From: Colwellia sp.
Lineage (GTDB): Bacteria; Pseudomonadota; Gammaproteobacteria; Enterobacterales; Alteromonadaceae
Assembly (NCBI GenBank): GCA_013215465.1
Contig: JABSOW010000003.1
Location: 203,537-267,536 of the forward strand
Direction: 5' to 3'
Length of the DNA: 64,000 nt
The notes beneath the pieces are model-generated. The model was given only the letters and a program-made list of their open reading frames with translations, was not told the origin of the DNA and did no database searches. The position numbers were made by a program, and so were the translations under genes. The stretch's first letter is position 1; every line of letters begins with the position of its first letter. Of the stretch, positions 62,270 through 64,000 are shown in pieces.

Positions 62270-62824
62270 TTAAGTGTCTTTTAGGTAGTCATTTTTCAAT
62301 TCTACATAGTTTATTGCGGACTGTTTAAGAAAGGCCGCTTCGCTGTCTTTTAATGGACGTATTTTTTTTACAGGATTACCGACATATAAATAGCCACTGG
62401 TTAGGGTTTTGTTTGGCGGCACTAAAGAACCAGCACCAATGAACACATCATTTTCGATGACTGCTCCATCCATAATAATTGCACCCATACCAACAAGAAT
62501 ACGATCGCCTAGTGTACAACCATGTAACATACATTTATGACCAACGGTTACATCTGCACCAATAATTAATGGATTACCATTCGGCTTATGCTCACTTTTT
62601 CGGGTTACATGAAGAACCGTGCCATCTTGAATATTAGTGCGAGCACCGATGGTCATCGTATTTACATCTCCGCGAGCAGCAACTAAAGGCCAGATACTCA
62701 CATCATCGGCTAAGGTGATATCACCAACAATAACGGCTGATTGATCAATATAGATTTTAGCGCCTAATACAGGAGTAATTCCTTGAAAGGAACGCAAATT
62801 ATTAGCTGATTTATTGTTTGTCAT
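62270..62824 (-). CDS. Gamma-carbonic anhydrase-like hexapeptide-repeat protein (YrdA-like)
   Basis: This 184-residue protein is a left-handed beta-helix of the gamma-carbonic anhydrase family. Hexapeptide repeats run from about residue 30 to 150 (IGDITLADDVSIWPLVAARGDV, GARTNIQDGTVLHVT, VGHKCMLHGCTLGDRILVGMGAIIMDGAVI). The metal-binding histidines (H in VLHVT, VGHKCMLHGC) are present. In E. coli the homologue yrdA is also at the end of this cluster, beside an rRNA operon. Enzyme activity is not proven for this subgroup. Confidence 0.93.
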   Translation of the reverse strand: MTNNKSANNLRSFQGITPVLGAKIYIDQSAVIVGDITLADDVSIWPLVAARGDVNTMTIGARTNIQDGTVLHVTRKSEHKPNGNPLIIGADVTVGHKCMLHGCTLGDRILVGMGAIIMDGAVIENDVFIGAGSLVPPNKTLTSGYLYVGNPVKKIRPLKDSEAAFLKQSAINYVELKNDYLKDT

Positions 62825-63065
62825 ATAGTTACCTGTTGAATGTCTGTATTTTAATGGATTTTATGTTATTAAAAATAGCATAAAATCACGAAAAGGTAGT
62901 AAATAATGTGAATTGAATAAAATTAATACGTTATTCATTAGGCTAATAATAACTGTAAAGTCAGTTGATAATTATCCAATTTGATGGCTTTAAAGGCAAT
63001 AATGTCGGGGTGTGTATGAATGTTGAACACTTAAAGAGAAAAATGAAGTATTTATAAAATAAGTG

Positions 63066-63093
63066 TTGACCTCAAGTGAAAAACGTCTAAAAT
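63066..63093 (+). promoter_or_regulatory. rRNA operon promoter P1
   Basis: TTGACC (63066-63071), a 16-bp spacer and TAAAAT (63088-63093) are followed by GCGC. The GC-rich discriminator is typical of rRNA promoters under stringent and growth-rate control. Confidence 0.85.
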
Positions 63094-63246
63094 GCGCAAC
63101 CAGTTCCAAGGGATAACCCAAAGAGCTGTTTTGATAAGTTATCTCCTCGCTTTTTAAGCGAATTAGCTAACTTAACGTTTTAAAGCTTAGCTTTTTAAGA
63201 GTTTGAAAAACCTTTTAAAAAAGATTAATTTTTTATAAGAAAAGCG

Positions 63247-63274
63247 TTGACATCAAAACACGGAAGCGTACAAT
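63247..63274 (+). promoter_or_regulatory. rRNA operon promoter P2
   Basis: A perfect TTGACA (63247-63252), a 16-bp spacer and TACAAT (63269-63274) are followed by GCGC. It shares with P1 the same spacing and discriminator. Confidence 0.9.
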
Positions 63275-63348
63275 GCGCATCCTGCTTCGGGCAAACGGCA
63301 ACGTTAACCCCAAGCGCAGAGCGAGTAACGAATGCGATTACTGCTTAT

Positions 63349-63360
63349 TTCTTTAACAAT
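63349..63360 (+). promoter_or_regulatory. boxA-like antitermination element in the rRNA leader
   Basis: TTCTTTAACAAT resembles the rrn boxA core (CTTTAACA) recognised by NusB-NusE. It lies about 75 bp after P2. Confidence 0.6.
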
Positions 63361-63618
63361 TAGTTATCATGCAATTTGTGTGGATACTCACATTAACTTG
63401 TTTTTACATAGTTTGACTTCCTTAGGGAATGAAGACAACAAAAACGCTTAATGAAGATGTTCACATGAATAACAAAATCTTATTTTTTCTCTTTATTTAT
63501 AAATAGGAAAGTAAGTAATACTTATATATGTAATGCGCTATTTATCTTCGGGTAGATAGCACGACAGAATTCATTGAGCAGTAAGTTCATCCACTGGGTG
63601 ACTTACACAAACGATTTT

Positions 63619-64000
<382 letters not shown>

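Larger units (their letters stand above)
62825..63618. other. rRNA operon leader and promoter region
   Basis: This 794-bp region upstream of the 16S gene has no gene. It contains two strong tandem promoters (63066-63093 and 63247-63274), a boxA-like antitermination element (about 63349-63360) and the 5' leader that pairs in pre-16S processing. The part from 62825 to 63060 is AT-rich. Confidence 0.85.

Overview
This AT-rich window reads as the replication-origin region of a marine gammaproteobacterium of the order Alteromonadales, most likely a Colwelliaceae member (Colwellia or a close relative). The assignment rests on gene order (atp operon, parAB, rsmG, mnmG, oriC, mioC, mnmE, yidC, rpmH, dnaA-dnaN-recF-gyrB, glyQS, then pepQ-yigZ-trkH, def-fmt-rsmB-trkA, dprA-smg-purE-tsaC-aroE and an rRNA operon), on an E. 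coli-like oriC beside mnmG, and on protein-level similarity. No species call is possible without a search.

Layout. Positions 1-12708 (all minus strand) hold an accessory cluster: an outer-membrane TolC-family lipoprotein with a C-terminal LysM-like domain, a small periplasmic adaptor, a giant 2773-residue cadherin/VCBS-repeat surface protein with an N-terminal LEPR-XLL motif and DUF4347 domain, a HlyD-type adaptor with an N-terminal GAF-like cytoplasmic domain, and the start of a gene resembling M50 (site-2 protease)/HlyD-type proteins that runs off the window. No ABC transporter ATPase is visible. I infer a non-canonical export and anchoring system for the giant protein; it is the best candidate here for an undescribed system. 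It abuts a decayed IS1634-type transposase (about 12946-13189) lying between it and the atp operon.

Positions 13301-31007 are conserved core genes, mostly on the minus strand: atpIBEFHAGDC, mnmG-rsmG-parA-parB, the oriC at about 25140-25480, mioC, an IS982-type transposase remnant, mnmE, and yidC-yidD-rnpA-rpmH. Positions 31584-40971 run on the plus strand: dnaA, dnaN, recF, gyrB, glyQ and glyS. recF carries two perfect 16-bp parS sites, so the ParB loading sites, parAB, oriC and dnaA all lie within about 15 kb.

Positions 41-63 kb hold housekeeping genes: a DUF465 protein, tusA, slt, pepQ-yigZ-trkH, then on the minus strand def-fmt-rsmB-trkA plus a gene for an unusual HExxH / beta-propeller / probable beta-barrel protein. 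A LysM protein, dprA, smg, a zinc-finger protein, purE, tsaC, ompW (with a perfect FNR-type site), aroE, a DUF1488 protein and a gamma-carbonic anhydrase homologue follow. The window ends inside a 16S rRNA gene preceded by two strong tandem promoters. Three families of dispersed, MITE-like or intergenic repeats occur at 26.5/41.1 kb, 28.2 kb and 44.2 kb.
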